Positions 6,807-14,519 are shown, counted from the first letter of the stretch. The stretch: DNA of 31,212 bases from Gp6-AA40 sp035764385 (GCA_035764385.1 DASTZI010000452.1:1-31212); one strand, 5' to 3'. Translations and numbers: made by a program. Notes: generated by a model not told the origin, from the letters alone.

Positions 6807-7667
6807 TCAGCGCGACGTCGTCGATGCGCTCGCGGACTTTACATTCGGCGGGACGGGGAATACCAGATACGGATTGTTGGTCTCCCACGTTTTCACCGTC
6901 ATGTCGACAACGGTGCGGCCGCCCTGCTTGACGACGACATGCCCCGGCGTCTTGACGTCGGTGAGCACCTCCGCGTGGTCCGCGTAATTGGAATAGTCCA
7001 CCTCTGAATTCAGGTTGGCGAGCGCAGGGTTGTCAGCCCGCGCCTCGACCTTCGTCATGAGGTTGTTGGCGTCGAGCGTCGCCTTCACGGTGATGCCCGC
7101 GAGCGGGCCGGTGAGAGGAGCACTGATGGTCGTTGCCCCCGCCTCCGTCGAGACCACAGTCTTATCGCCCGCCGCATACGCGGCCTTGATGACGCCGTAG
7201 GGGAGCGTCCAGATGAGCAGCAGCCGCTGGCGGACGACAGTCATCGCGGGCGTCGCAACACCCTTGCCCGGAACCAGCCCCGCGCCGATTTCCGATTCGT
7301 TCCACGCGTACGTGTCACGAACGGTTTCAATCGTGTGCTGCGCCGCGCTGCCATCAGGTGTGCGCGTGAGCTCCACCCGCGCGGCCACCGGGTTGTACCC
7401 AAGAGCGACGTGGAAGTCCGTCTTGGCCTGGCGCCCACCCATGTCGGTGGTCGTGCCGTTTCCCTGCAGTTCCATCGTGTTGACGATGTCGATCCCGGGC
7501 AGCCGCGTGTTCGCGCCGCCGATATCGGAATAGCGCGCCATGCCCAGCGCGTCCGCGGCGGCCCGGAGCACCTTCGCGCGATCGGCCGCACCCTGGGCCT
7601 GCACCGCCGGCATGCTCAACGCGGCGGCAACCGCAACGGTCGATGCGGCGGAAAGGAGGGCTCTCAT
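6807..7667 (-). CDS. Exported protein resembling the N-terminal domain of some MBL hydrolases
   Basis: A 286-residue exported protein. The signal peptide covers residues 1-24 (MRALLSAAST... ending AVQAQ). The ATG at 7667 is preferred to a longer frame because it gives this signal. Landmarks such as AADALG, VELTRTPDG, LLLIWTLPYGVIKAA, and VDYSNYADHAEVLTDVKTPG (about residues 214-233) recall the roughly 280-residue segment that precedes the hydrolase domain in certain acidobacterial MBL-fold proteins; here the metal-binding domain is absent and the protein stops at that point. It begins two bases after the stop of LTGxW paralogue 2, so both are one transcript. A periplasmic carrier or lipoprotein-sorting-like fold is possible; no activity can be assigned. 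Confidence 0.78.
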   Translation of the reverse strand: MRALLSAASTVAVAAALSMPAVQAQGAADRAKVLRAAADALGMARYSDIGGANTRLPGIDIVNTMELQGNGTTTDMGGRQAKTDFHVALGYNPVAARVELTRTPDGSAAQHTIETVRDTYAWNESEIGAGLVPGKGVATPAMTVVRQRLLLIWTLPYGVIKAAYAAGDKTVVSTEAGATTISAPLTGPLAGITVKATLDANNLMTKVEARADNPALANLNSEVDYSNYADHAEVLTDVKTPGHVVVKQGGRTVVDMTVKTWETNNPYLVFPVPPNVKSASASTTSR

Positions 7668-7669
7668 GA

Positions 7670-8614
7670 TTAGTGGTGTTCCTTCGTGACGATGTGCGCG
7701 AGGTCGCGCTCGCTGCAGGGCTGTGATTCCGGCAGCATGGCATCGGGACGGGGATTGAGCAGCGCCACACGCGGCGTCGTCGTCCACGGCTCGAGCAGGT
7801 AGTCGGAATCCTCGACCGTCGCGGTCCACGTCAACGTATTGCCCTCACGACGGAAGCGCTCGATCACATGCATGTTTTCGCCGTGCATGTAGCCGCCGAT
7901 CTGGTCGAACCAGGTGTTCGCGTTGAAGCCCCACGAGTCAACGACGAGCGTATCGCCGTCCCAGTGCGCGATGCTTTCACCGGTGTAGGTGCCGTCGAGG
8001 TCCTTCAGCGGCGTGTGCTTGCGGCCGTCGGTCGGAATCATCCGGTACATCGTCTGCGTTGCAATCAAGCCGCCCTGACCCGGATACACGAACATCACGT
8101 GGTTCGGATACTGAGCGATGTACGACGGGATGGCGCCGCGAGGGATTCCGGCGGGCATGCAGTTGTTCGACGGGTCCTCTTCGTTGGCATTGTGGTCGTT
8201 GTACTTGACCATGTCCCAGTATTCCGGCTTGTAGATCGGCCGGTTCGATCCGCTGCGCCGCAGCAGCGCCGCCGCGCGTTCCGCCTGCTCGTTGTTCTGC
8301 GGACGATTGTTGAGGCGTGGAAAGACGGTGACTATCTGTCCGCTGTGCAGATCGCGCGCGACCGTCTCGCTTTCGATGGCGATGCCGTTGTTCGCTATCT
8401 GATTCGGCACGCCGTTCAGATTGTCGCCAAGGCCGTTCCACACGCCGGTCAGATCCGGATGCCCGTCGGCGGTGCGCGGTGTTGCGCCGGTCGGTTTCGG
8501 CGGCGCGTTGACGGTGCGCGGGCCCGCGCGCGGCGCGGGGTTCTGCGCGAACACGACTGCCGTCGCGAAACAGAGCGCGGCTGTTGTTGTGATGACTCGC
8601 CTGCTCAGCGCCAT
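7670..8614 (-). CDS. Exported LTGxW-family protein, paralogue 2
   Basis: A 314-residue exported protein with signal peptide MALSRRVITTTAALCFATAV ending VFAQ. Start at 8614 has GAGAGG eight bases upstream. Family landmarks: HPDLTGVW (about 52-59), NNCMPAGIPRG, MYRMIPTDGRKH, ESIAHWDGDTLVVDSWGFN and MHVIERFRREGNTL, ending with VEDSDYLLEPW and a single late Cys. Unlike paralogue 1 it has a proline-rich linker after the signal peptide and an asparagine-rich middle (NNRPQNNEQ, KYNDHNANEEDPSNN). It lies 16 bp after the DUF6152 gene and 2 bp before the gene at 7667. The consistent pairing with DUF6152 suggests they act on the same periplasmic target. Confidence 0.85.
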   Translation of the reverse strand: MALSRRVITTTAALCFATAVVFAQNPAPRAGPRTVNAPPKPTGATPRTADGHPDLTGVWNGLGDNLNGVPNQIANNGIAIESETVARDLHSGQIVTVFPRLNNRPQNNEQAERAAALLRRSGSNRPIYKPEYWDMVKYNDHNANEEDPSNNCMPAGIPRGAIPSYIAQYPNHVMFVYPGQGGLIATQTMYRMIPTDGRKHTPLKDLDGTYTGESIAHWDGDTLVVDSWGFNANTWFDQIGGYMHGENMHVIERFRREGNTLTWTATVEDSDYLLEPWTTTPRVALLNPRPDAMLPESQPCSERDLAHIVTKEHH

Positions 8615-8630
8615 AAAGGCCTCTCGTGAA

Positions 8631-9053
8631 TCAGCGACTGTTTGCGGCTGGCGCATCGGGCGCGTCGGCCAGCAGCTTGAAGACGCGGCCGTCGCCCATC
8701 TTCAGTTCCTGCGCAAGACCGCTGTTCGAGCCGTCCCTTGCGGCCAGCGCGATCACCGTCAGCGCGTCTCCCGGCTTGAGGCCACCGCGATCGGCGCGGC
8801 TCAAGCCGGCTCGGCGGAGGCCTGCAAGGCCCGTCATCTCGAAGGCCCATTTGGTCATCTTGCCGTCGGCCTCCTTGACGTTGATGGTCAGGTAGGAGTG
8901 CGGATTGATGAACTCGATCCGCGCGACGGTGCCGGTCACCTGGATCGTCTTGTAGATGTCGAACTGCGCCTGGATCGAATGGTGCGCCGATGCCACGAGC
9001 GGCACAGCTACCAGTGAAACTGCCAACAGCGCGCGGATGCTCAAACGCGTCAT
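8631..9053 (-). CDS. DUF6152-type small exported protein
   Basis: A 140-residue protein. The signal peptide (MTRLSIRALLAVSLVAVPLV) ends at SAHHS, so the mature protein would begin at or near the His pair that typifies the family. The conserved core follows: VTGTVARIEFINPHSYLTI, WAFEMTGLAGLRRAGL and LKPGDALTVIALAARDG, an OB-like beta barrel in outline. The N-terminal His-His could bind metal; that is inference. The ATG at 9053 has AGGGG upstream. First gene of a series running to at least 6807. A second copy lies at 30132, again next to an LTGxW gene. Function is not established for the family. Confidence 0.85.
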   Translation of the reverse strand: MTRLSIRALLAVSLVAVPLVASAHHSIQAQFDIYKTIQVTGTVARIEFINPHSYLTINVKEADGKMTKWAFEMTGLAGLRRAGLSRADRGGLKPGDALTVIALAARDGSNSGLAQELKMGDGRVFKLLADAPDAPAANSR

Positions 9054-9099
9054 ATTTGCCCCTGAAAGAAGGAATTTCGCGTCGAATCCTACACCCGCG

Positions 9100-9146
9100 G
9101 CAGGACGGAAACAAATTGGGCCGCGTCACGCATTTCGTTGTCCTGC
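9100..9146. other. Inverted repeat in the 119-bp spacer
   Basis: GCAGGAC (9100-9106) pairs with GTCCTGC (9140-9146) around a 33-nt loop, with further CCGCG/CGCGG pairing outside across a bulge. It lies after the PEBP gene stop and before the DUF6152 gene start, both on the minus strand, so it could end the first transcript or sit in the leader of the second. No T tract follows. Confidence 0.3.
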
Positions 9147-9172
9147 GGGCCGCGGCCGCGGCGTTGGATGAA

Positions 9173-9760
9173 CTAATTCGGCTTCACGAACAAACCGATC
9201 AGACCTGCCGCACCCTTGGAGTGCGACATTCCGCCTGCGGGGACCAGCTTCGCGAGAAATTCGTCGCGCGTCAGGCCCGGCGGCAGCTCTTTCGGATCAA
9301 AGTCGGTCGCGATGACGGTGAAGGTGTAGTGGTGCGGCGAGCCTGGCGGCGTGCAGGGTCCCGAGTAGTTGCCGACACCCTGGGTGCTCTTTCCGCCGAC
9401 GTACTTCTCTGTCTGTTTGCTCACCTCGCCCTCGGCGAAGCTGGTGACCGTCGGGGGGATTCCGTAGGCCACCCAGTGATGGACGCCTGCGCCCCCGCGT
9501 CCTTCCGGATCCTCCATCAGGAGCGCGAAGCTCTTCGTTCCCTCCGGTGCGCCCGTCCACGACAACTGCGGCGACACGTTCTCACCGACGCAGTTCGCGT
9601 TGTTCGCCGTGTTATTGGCGACCTTCTTGGGCATCAGCTGGCCGTCTTTGAATGTCGATGATTTCAGGGTGAACGGATCGGCAGCGGCTGCGCTCGCCGC
9701 AAACGCGAGGGTCAGCGCGCCGCCCGCGAGCAAGTGCCGCAAAATGTGCGTCGAAGACAT
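9173..9760 (-). CDS. Exported PEBP/YbhB-YbcL family protein
   Basis: A 195-residue protein of the phosphatidylethanolamine-binding (Raf kinase inhibitor-like) fold. Residues 1-25 are a signal peptide (LLAGGALTLAFAASAAAAD). The core shows NVSPQLSWTGAPEGTKSFALLMEDPE and HHWVAYGIPP, the ligand-pocket motifs, then the GSPHHYTFTVIATD segment with the conserved His pair. The ATG at 9760 has GGAGGG upstream. The bacterial family binds small anionic or phosphate ligands, but physiological roles are mostly unknown; the signal peptide puts this one in the periplasm. Divergent from the pseudouridine synthase with only 23 bp between starts, so regulatory elements must overlap. Confidence 0.92.
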   Translation of the reverse strand: MSSTHILRHLLAGGALTLAFAASAAAADPFTLKSSTFKDGQLMPKKVANNTANNANCVGENVSPQLSWTGAPEGTKSFALLMEDPEGRGGAGVHHWVAYGIPPTVTSFAEGEVSKQTEKYVGGKSTQGVGNYSGPCTPPGSPHHYTFTVIATDFDPKELPPGLTRDEFLAKLVPAGGMSHSKGAAGLIGLFVKPN

Positions 9761-9783
9761 ATTCCCTCCAAGAGCGCGATTGT

Positions 9784-10545
9784 ATGACAGACGTGAAACG
9801 TCCGCTGAAGACCCTCGAGCGCGTGCTGTCGAAGGCTGGTGTCGGTTCGCGTACCGAAGCGCGGGCGTGGGTGGCACAGGGGCGCGTGAAGGTGAATGGG
9901 ACGATCACGCGCGATCCCGATCGATGGATCGACATGCACCGCGACCGCGTGAGGCTGGACGACAAGCCGCTCGAACCCCGTGCACGCGTCTACGTACTGC
10001 TCTACAAACCTCGTGGCTATCTCACGACCTACAAGGATCCGAAGGGTCGGCCCACTGTGTACGACCTCGTCGCCGCCGTCGGAACGTTTGTCTCGCCCGT
10101 CGGCCGGCTCGATCTCGACACGTCGGGTCTGCTCCTCATGACCAACGACACGCAGTTTGCCGAGCGCGTCACCAACCCGGTGTCGCACGTTCCCAAGACG
10201 TATCTCGTCAAAGCATCAACCGTGTTGACCGACGCCCACTTGCAGACGCTGCGCGAGGGAATCGAACTGGATGACGGCATGACGCGGCCGGCGATGGTCC
10301 GCCGGCTGCGCGACTCCAGCAAGTACACCCACCTCGAAATCACGCTGACCGAAGGAAGAAATCGCCAGGTGCGACGAATGATCGAGGCGCTCGGTGCTCG
10401 CGTGCTGAAGCTCGTACGCATCAGGATTGGTCCCATCAGCATCGGCTCCCTGCCGATCGGTAAGTGGCGGCTGCTCACCCGTCGCGAGATCGCTGCCTTC
10501 GCTGCGAGGAAGCGCGCCGACGCTGATGGGGCGCGCCGCGCGTGA
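9784..10545 (+). CDS. Pseudouridine synthase, RsuA/RluB family
   Basis: A 253-residue rRNA-modifying enzyme. An S4 RNA-binding domain (residues 8-55, LERVLSKAGVGSRTEARAWV) precedes the catalytic domain. The catalytic Asp is D110 in GRLDLDTSGLLLMTND, and the family motif GRNRQVRRM lies near residues 190-198. It isomerises a specific uridine in 16S or 23S rRNA; which one cannot be told, since RsuA, RluB, RluE and RluF share these motifs. A basic Arg/Lys-rich tail (FAARKRADADGARRA) follows. It starts 23 bp from the divergent PEBP gene; the Shine-Dalgarno is weak (AAGAG). Confidence 0.92.
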   Translation: MTDVKRPLKTLERVLSKAGVGSRTEARAWVAQGRVKVNGTITRDPDRWIDMHRDRVRLDDKPLEPRARVYVLLYKPRGYLTTYKDPKGRPTVYDLVAAVGTFVSPVGRLDLDTSGLLLMTNDTQFAERVTNPVSHVPKTYLVKASTVLTDAHLQTLREGIELDDGMTRPAMVRRLRDSSKYTHLEITLTEGRNRQVRRMIEALGARVLKLVRIRIGPISIGSLPIGKWRLLTRREIAAFAARKRADADGARRA

Positions 10546-10559
10546 TGCCGATAAGGATG

Positions 10560-10573
10560 AACGCCGCGGCGTT
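10560..10573. promoter_or_regulatory. Perfect 14-bp palindrome
   Basis: AACGCCGCGGCGTT is its own reverse complement. It lies between the pseudouridine synthase stop (10545) and the beta-barrel gene start (10606). With no loop it is a poor terminator, so an operator for the downstream gene is possible. Confidence 0.3.
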
Positions 10574-10605
10574 GATTCGACAGCAAGCGCGGCGAGGAGT
10601 TCACG

Positions 10606-11226
10606 ATGAGATCCACCAACACGGTTCGCGCACTTCTGTGCATCGCGATGTTGTTCGGGTACGCGACGTCATCGCACGCGCAGAACGCGCCGGCGGGCGA
10701 GTTTTCCGCTGGATGGCGTCTGCTGACCCTTCCCGATGTGCCCAGCTCCAGCTCCGGAAGCCAGACGTTTCCGCTCGGATGGTATGTCGACGTAGCGGGC
10801 AATCTCACCCGAACGTTCGCGGTTGTCGGCGAGGTGGGTGGCAACTACAAGCATTTTGAAGAGAACACCACGCAGGTGGGCAGCACCTTCAACGTTGATG
10901 TGAACTTCGACGTGCACACGTTTATGGGCGGCGTTCGGTTCAACGCGAGGCAGAATCCGGCATTCACGCCGTATGTCCAGGCATTGTTTGGTCTTGCTCA
11001 TGGGACGGGACACGTAAAAGCGCAGAGGACTGTGGCCGGAACCACGTTTACGCTGATCGATCAGTCCGTATCGGACAGCAACTTCGCGTTCGATGCGGAC
11101 GGCGGCGTGAACGTCAGGTTGAGCGGTGCGCTTGCCGCGCGGGTGAGCGCCGGATATCTGCGCGTCGGCGGAAGCGACGGCGGCAACGCGTTTCGCTTCG
11201 GCGCCGGCGTGGTCATCCCCTTCTAA
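10606..11226 (+). CDS. Outer-membrane beta-barrel protein (OmpA/porin-like small barrel)
   Basis: A 206-residue protein with a signal peptide (ends SSHAQN). The rest alternates polar and hydrophobic residues in about eight strands (for example FPLGWYVDVAGNLTRTFAVV, VHTFMGGVRFNAR, GVNVRLSGALAARVSAGYLRV) and ends with ...GAGVVIPF, the C-terminal Phe being the usual signal for barrel assembly by BamA. Length and layout fit the eight-stranded outer-membrane beta-barrel family (OMP_b-brl type). Substrate or adhesion role unknown. GAGGA lies nine bases before the ATG at 10606. It is 60 bp from the pseudouridine synthase gene. Confidence 0.85.
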   Translation: MRSTNTVRALLCIAMLFGYATSSHAQNAPAGEFSAGWRLLTLPDVPSSSSGSQTFPLGWYVDVAGNLTRTFAVVGEVGGNYKHFEENTTQVGSTFNVDVNFDVHTFMGGVRFNARQNPAFTPYVQALFGLAHGTGHVKAQRTVAGTTFTLIDQSVSDSNFAFDADGGVNVRLSGALAARVSAGYLRVGGSDGGNAFRFGAGVVIPF

Positions 11227-11254
11227 GCATTTCGGGCTCCAATTGCGGGGTTTT

Positions 11255-11293
11255 CCTCCGTCTGACGCGTTCCCTGATCGGGAGACACGGAGG
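11255..11293 (+). promoter_or_regulatory. Possible hairpin hiding the ribosome-binding site
   Basis: CCTCCGT (11255-11261) is complementary to ACGGAGG (11287-11293), which contains the Shine-Dalgarno GGAGG of the gene at 11299. TCCC and GGGA form a short inner stem. If it folds, the site would be closed. This is seen in the bases only; function is inferred. Confidence 0.3.
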
Positions 11294-11298
11294 ATTCC

Positions 11299-11946
11299 AT
11301 GACCACTGGACAAAAACTGTTCAAAGCCACGTTCGCTGCGCTTCTATTTGCGGGTGCCGTCACAACTCTCGGAACGGCGAATGCCAGCGAGCGAACCACC
11401 CCAGGACCCGGCGAACCGACGCTGGCAGAAGTCCGTCGGGCGACGGAGCGGTTCCTGGACGTGAACGTCGCCCTGGCGGAAGGTTACATTCGCGACCCGT
11501 TCAACATGTGCGAGACGGCAGAGATGATGGGCCGTCCGGCAGCGTTGGGAGCGATGGGGATCCACTACTTCCGCCCTGACCTCCTCGGGATCACGGCGCC
11601 CCCGTCACCGCGCGTCAACGGCGTGGGCATGCACACTGACTTCCTGAAGCCGAGCATCCTCATTTACGAGCCTCAGGCCGACGGGTCGATGGAACTGGTC
11701 GCCGTTGAAAATCTCGTGTTCGCGGCGGCCTGGAAGGCGGCCGGCAACGCGGAACCGCCATCGTTCCACGGGGTGCCGTATGACACGATGATCGACGATC
11801 CGAGTACGCCGATCGACGAGGCTCACATGTTCGAGCCGCACTTCGATCGCCACGTCTGGATCTACCGCGCCAATCCGAATGGGGTGTTCACCCCCTTGAA
11901 TCCGGCCGTTTCCTGCGCGAATCACGGGGGGCACGCGACTCACTGA
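11299..11946 (+). CDS. Exported protein of unknown function
   Basis: A 215-residue protein with a signal peptide (residues 1-30, ends GTANASE). No family name comes to mind. Recurring features are LAEGYIRDPFNMCETAEMMG, a stretch with MGIHYFRPDLL, ILIYEPQADGSMELVAVENL, FEPHFDRHVWIYRANPNGVF and a C-terminal CANHGGHATH. Two Cys, and His residues in HFDRH and the GGHATH tail, could bind a metal or form a disulfide; that is inference. The pattern of an aromatic, well-conserved-looking C-terminal block suggests a folded domain, not a low-complexity protein. The ATG at 11299 has GGAGG six bases upstream. The next gene is 170 bp away across a repeat block. Confidence 0.75.
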   Translation: MTTGQKLFKATFAALLFAGAVTTLGTANASERTTPGPGEPTLAEVRRATERFLDVNVALAEGYIRDPFNMCETAEMMGRPAALGAMGIHYFRPDLLGITAPPSPRVNGVGMHTDFLKPSILIYEPQADGSMELVAVENLVFAAAWKAAGNAEPPSFHGVPYDTMIDDPSTPIDEAHMFEPHFDRHVWIYRANPNGVFTPLNPAVSCANHGGHATH

Positions 11947-11961
11947 CGCTGTCGCGTCGGC

Positions 11962-12056
11962 AGGTATCAGGTATCAGGTTTCAGGTTTCGGGGGTGGTCC
12001 AGGTATAAGGCTGATACCTAGGCCGCCCCTGATACCTGATACCCGATACCTGACTT
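11962..12056. repeat. Heptamer tandem repeat with inverted arm (AGGTATC / CTGATAC)
   Basis: AGGTATC twice and AGGTTTC twice at 11962-11989, then CTGATAC, CTGATAC, CCGATAC, CTGACTT at 12029-12056 as the inverted arm, with one further GTATAAGGCTGATACC in between. Lies right after the stop codon at 11946. The 170-bp spacer ends in a strong Shine-Dalgarno for the next gene. Confidence 0.9.
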
Positions 12057-12102
12057 CTTTCTACCAGCGAAGGAGGATTCTGATACAGAATAGGCGCCGC
12101 AC

Positions 12103-12110
12103 AAGGAGGT
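12103..12110 (+). promoter_or_regulatory. Strong ribosome-binding site deciding the start
   Basis: AAGGAGGT is a near-perfect anti-16S match, six bases before ATG at 12117. The in-frame GTG at 12111 touches it and is too close to be used. Confidence 0.8.
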
Positions 12111-12116
12111 GTGTCA

Positions 12117-13262
12117 ATGACTCGACCATTGAACGTAGCGGTGGTCATGGTCACCCTCGTCATCATCGTTTCGTGGGCGTCGTTTGTCGGCGCGCAGCGG
12201 CAGCAGGTCGATCAGAAAGTCACCGACCCGCAGGCCGCCATCAAAGCGGCGGCAGCTGCCTTCAAGCTGGCCCAGCCGATTCCCAACTTCGCTGCACCCA
12301 AAAAACCATGGGGCGATCCGGATATCAGCGGCACCTATCTGGTCGCTACGTATACGCCCCTGCAGCGTCCGGAGCGGCTGAAAGACAAACCGTTGTTCAC
12401 CGAGGACGAAGCGATCAACGAGCTCGCGCGGGTGATCGGGCAGGATGCTGAAGTCGATCCGAGGAACGTGCACTACGACTGGAAGGAGTACGGCATGGAC
12501 GGGTGGCAGAGCCCGATCCGCCCGTCTCTGCGCACGTCGTTGATCGTCGATCCTCCGGACGGACGGATTCCTCCGCTTTCGGCCGAAGGGCAGAAGCGGC
12601 GCGCCGACCGTATAGCTGCGGCGCGCGTCAGGGCGCCCGAAGTCAGCGTGCGAACGCTCGCGAGCACCTACACTCGCTGCATTACCGGGAATGCCGCCGG
12701 CGGACCGTACGTGCGCGGCGGAAATCCCGATCCCGTCAACACGACCGGCAGCGAGGCCGGCGTCACGGCCGAGATCCAGATTCTGCAGTCGCCAGGCTAT
12801 GTGGCGATCATCACGCAATCGAATTCCGACGTTCGGATCATTCCGCTGGATGGAAGCCCGATGCCTCCGCCGAACGTCCATGCGTGGCTTGGTATTGCGC
12901 GCGGTCACTGGGAAGGGAACACGCTGGTCGTGTTGACGACGAATTTCAACGACAAGACGCCGGCGACCAATTTCCAGGGATCGACAGAAAACCTCAAGAT
13001 GACCGAGCGGTTCACGCTCGTGAACCCGACCACGGTCAAGTATGAGTACACGCTCGAGGATCCACACACATGGACGCGCCCATGGTCCGTCGAGTCGTAC
13101 ATCCCGCGCGTTCCTCCCGGGATCTTCGAGTTTGCGTGCCACGAGTCGAACTACGGCGTCATGAACGTCGTCAAGGGCGCGCAGACTCGCGAGAAGGAAT
13201 TGATCGATAAGGGGCTGCCGATCGGCGCAGCCGGTGGCGCTGCCGGCGGCGGCGGGCAGTAA
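12117..13262 (+). CDS. Exported LTGxW-family protein, paralogue 3
   Basis: A 381-residue exported protein; the signal peptide (MTRPLNVAVVMVTLVIIVSW) ends near VGAQR. It is the longest family member here. Landmarks are DPDISGTYLVATY (in place of LTGxW), YTRCITGN, a DVRIIPLDGSPM block, ARGHWEGNTLVVLTTNFND, LKMTERFTLV and YTLEDPHTWTRPWSVE, followed by FEFACHESNYGVMN. The C-terminus is glycine-rich (GAAGGAAGGGGQ). The two late motifs, a Trp-rich segment and CHESNYG, are shared in outline with the other paralogues (C-NED-NYG style). Followed after a repeat block by an amidohydrolase and the haem-motif protein on the same strand. Confidence 0.85.
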   Translation: MTRPLNVAVVMVTLVIIVSWASFVGAQRQQVDQKVTDPQAAIKAAAAAFKLAQPIPNFAAPKKPWGDPDISGTYLVATYTPLQRPERLKDKPLFTEDEAINELARVIGQDAEVDPRNVHYDWKEYGMDGWQSPIRPSLRTSLIVDPPDGRIPPLSAEGQKRRADRIAAARVRAPEVSVRTLASTYTRCITGNAAGGPYVRGGNPDPVNTTGSEAGVTAEIQILQSPGYVAIITQSNSDVRIIPLDGSPMPPPNVHAWLGIARGHWEGNTLVVLTTNFNDKTPATNFQGSTENLKMTERFTLVNPTTVKYEYTLEDPHTWTRPWSVESYIPRVPPGIFEFACHESNYGVMNVVKGAQTREKELIDKGLPIGAAGGAAGGGGQ

Positions 13263-13266
13263 TAGC

Positions 13267-13341
13267 GATTTGTGATTTGCGATTTGTGATTCGTGATTCG
13301 TGATTTGAGATTTCAAACCACGAATCACGTAATCACGAATC
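13267..13341. repeat. Heptamer tandem repeat with inverted arm (GATTTGT / ACGAATC)
   Basis: GATTTGT, GATTTGC, GATTTGT, GATTCGT, GATTCGT, GATTTGA and GATTT run from 13267 to 13313. The inverted arm ACGAATC, ACGTAATC, ACGAATC runs from 13320 to 13341. The block begins four bases after the stop of paralogue 3 and is unusually AT-rich for the region. Confidence 0.9.
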
Positions 13342-13394
13342 TCCCGCGCCAAGAACATTTCCCACCTGCATCTTGCTGCATTCCGGAGGACGTC

Positions 13395-14519
13395 ATGAGC
13401 AAGCCACCGGTGTCGCGACCGTTCGTACTCGGCGTACTTGGCCGGCGAAGGTTCATCAAAGCGGGTGCGGGCGGATTCGCCGCGATGGCGACACTGCAGC
13501 CTGCGACCGCCGCACCGGCGGACGCGCCGCTGCAGCCGTGGTGGGATGCACGGCCGTCGAGCGCGCGAGCCAATCGCCCCGTGGCGATCGATCTTCATGC
13601 GCATTGGGTGCCGCCGCCATACGCGAAGGCGATGGCGGATCTCGGAAAGCCTCTCGGGAATCCGTATCCGCTTGAGCTCGACATCGATCAACGCCGCAAG
13701 TGGATGGACGAGCATGGCATCCAGATGCACGTGCTCACGCTGAATGGCGGCATGCCGTGGCAGATCGTCACGCCCGAAGACGGAGTGCGGCTCGCGCAGA
13801 TCGTCAACGACGCGGGTGCCGAAGCGCACCGCGCGTTCCCCGATCGATTTATCGCCTCTATCGAGCTGCCGATCCGCGACGCCGCGACGGCGTTAAAGGA
13901 ACTGGATCGGGTTGCGGGGAAACCCGGCCTGCGCGCCGTTCACCTGCCCGACTCGATTGACAATCGCGATTACCTGTTCCAGCCGGAGTTTGCGCCGTTG
14001 CTGGCGCGCATCGAGGAGCTGGGGTTCCCGATCCTTTTTCACAACCTGAACTCGGATCTGTTCGGACGACGACTAGCCGACAACGGTCTCGACAACACGT
14101 TTGCCCACGCGGTCCTCGCGGCGAAATTCATCAGCACCGGCACGCTCGACAAGTATCCGAAGCTTGAAGTTGTGCTGCCGCATGCCGGCGGCGCGTTCCC
14201 GTATGTCGCGGGGCGGCTGGAACACTTCCGGGATCACATGGGCGGCAATCAGCCCAAGCTACAACACCCATTCAAGACCTACGTGCGCCGATTCCATTAC
14301 GACTATCTCACCTATCACCCCGAAGGGTTTCGCTTCCTTCTCAACCTCGTCGGATCGGACCGCATCGTCGTCGGCACCGACAGCTTCAACGCCAGAGACA
14401 TCGAGTACCCCAGCGCGGTGGTCGAACAGTTCAAGCTGCCTGCTGTCGACCGGGACCGGATTCTGAAAGGAAACGCGATCCGGCTGTTCCGTCTCGACGC
14501 ACCTGCGCGTCCGGCTTGA
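13395..14519 (+). CDS. Tat-exported amidohydrolase, ACMSD-like family (amidohydrolase 2)
   Basis: A 374-residue metal-dependent hydrolase or decarboxylase of the amidohydrolase-2 superfamily. The N-terminus has a twin-arginine signal (RRRFIKAGAGG, residues 17-27), so folded export is likely; such a signal is unusual for this family. Metal ligands fit: DLHAH (H68, H70), ILFHN (H216), LPHAGG (H263) and VVGTDSF (D329). The family includes aminocarboxymuconate-semialdehyde decarboxylase and gamma-resorcylate-type decarboxylases; the substrate here is not readable. GGAGGA lies close upstream of the ATG at 13395, which supersedes an upstream frame running through the repeat. Next gene 40 bp on. Confidence 0.9.
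   Translation: MSKPPVSRPFVLGVLGRRRFIKAGAGGFAAMATLQPATAAPADAPLQPWWDARPSSARANRPVAIDLHAHWVPPPYAKAMADLGKPLGNPYPLELDIDQRRKWMDEHGIQMHVLTLNGGMPWQIVTPEDGVRLAQIVNDAGAEAHRAFPDRFIASIELPIRDAATALKELDRVAGKPGLRAVHLPDSIDNRDYLFQPEFAPLLARIEELGFPILFHNLNSDLFGRRLADNGLDNTFAHAVLAAKFISTGTLDKYPKLEVVLPHAGGAFPYVAGRLEHFRDHMGGNQPKLQHPFKTYVRRFHYDYLTYHPEGFRFLLNLVGSDRIVVGTDSFNARDIEYPSAVVEQFKLPAVDRDRILKGNAIRLFRLDAPARPA

Noticed and set aside
12111..12113. GTG start for paralogue 3
   Set aside because: It touches the AAGGAGGT ribosome-binding site; ATG at 12117 has proper spacing.
12114..13829. 571-residue minus-strand open frame
   Set aside because: It lies opposite paralogue 3, the repeat block and the amidohydrolase, all with clear motifs; its composition is an arginine-rich shadow typical of the reverse strand in high-GC DNA.
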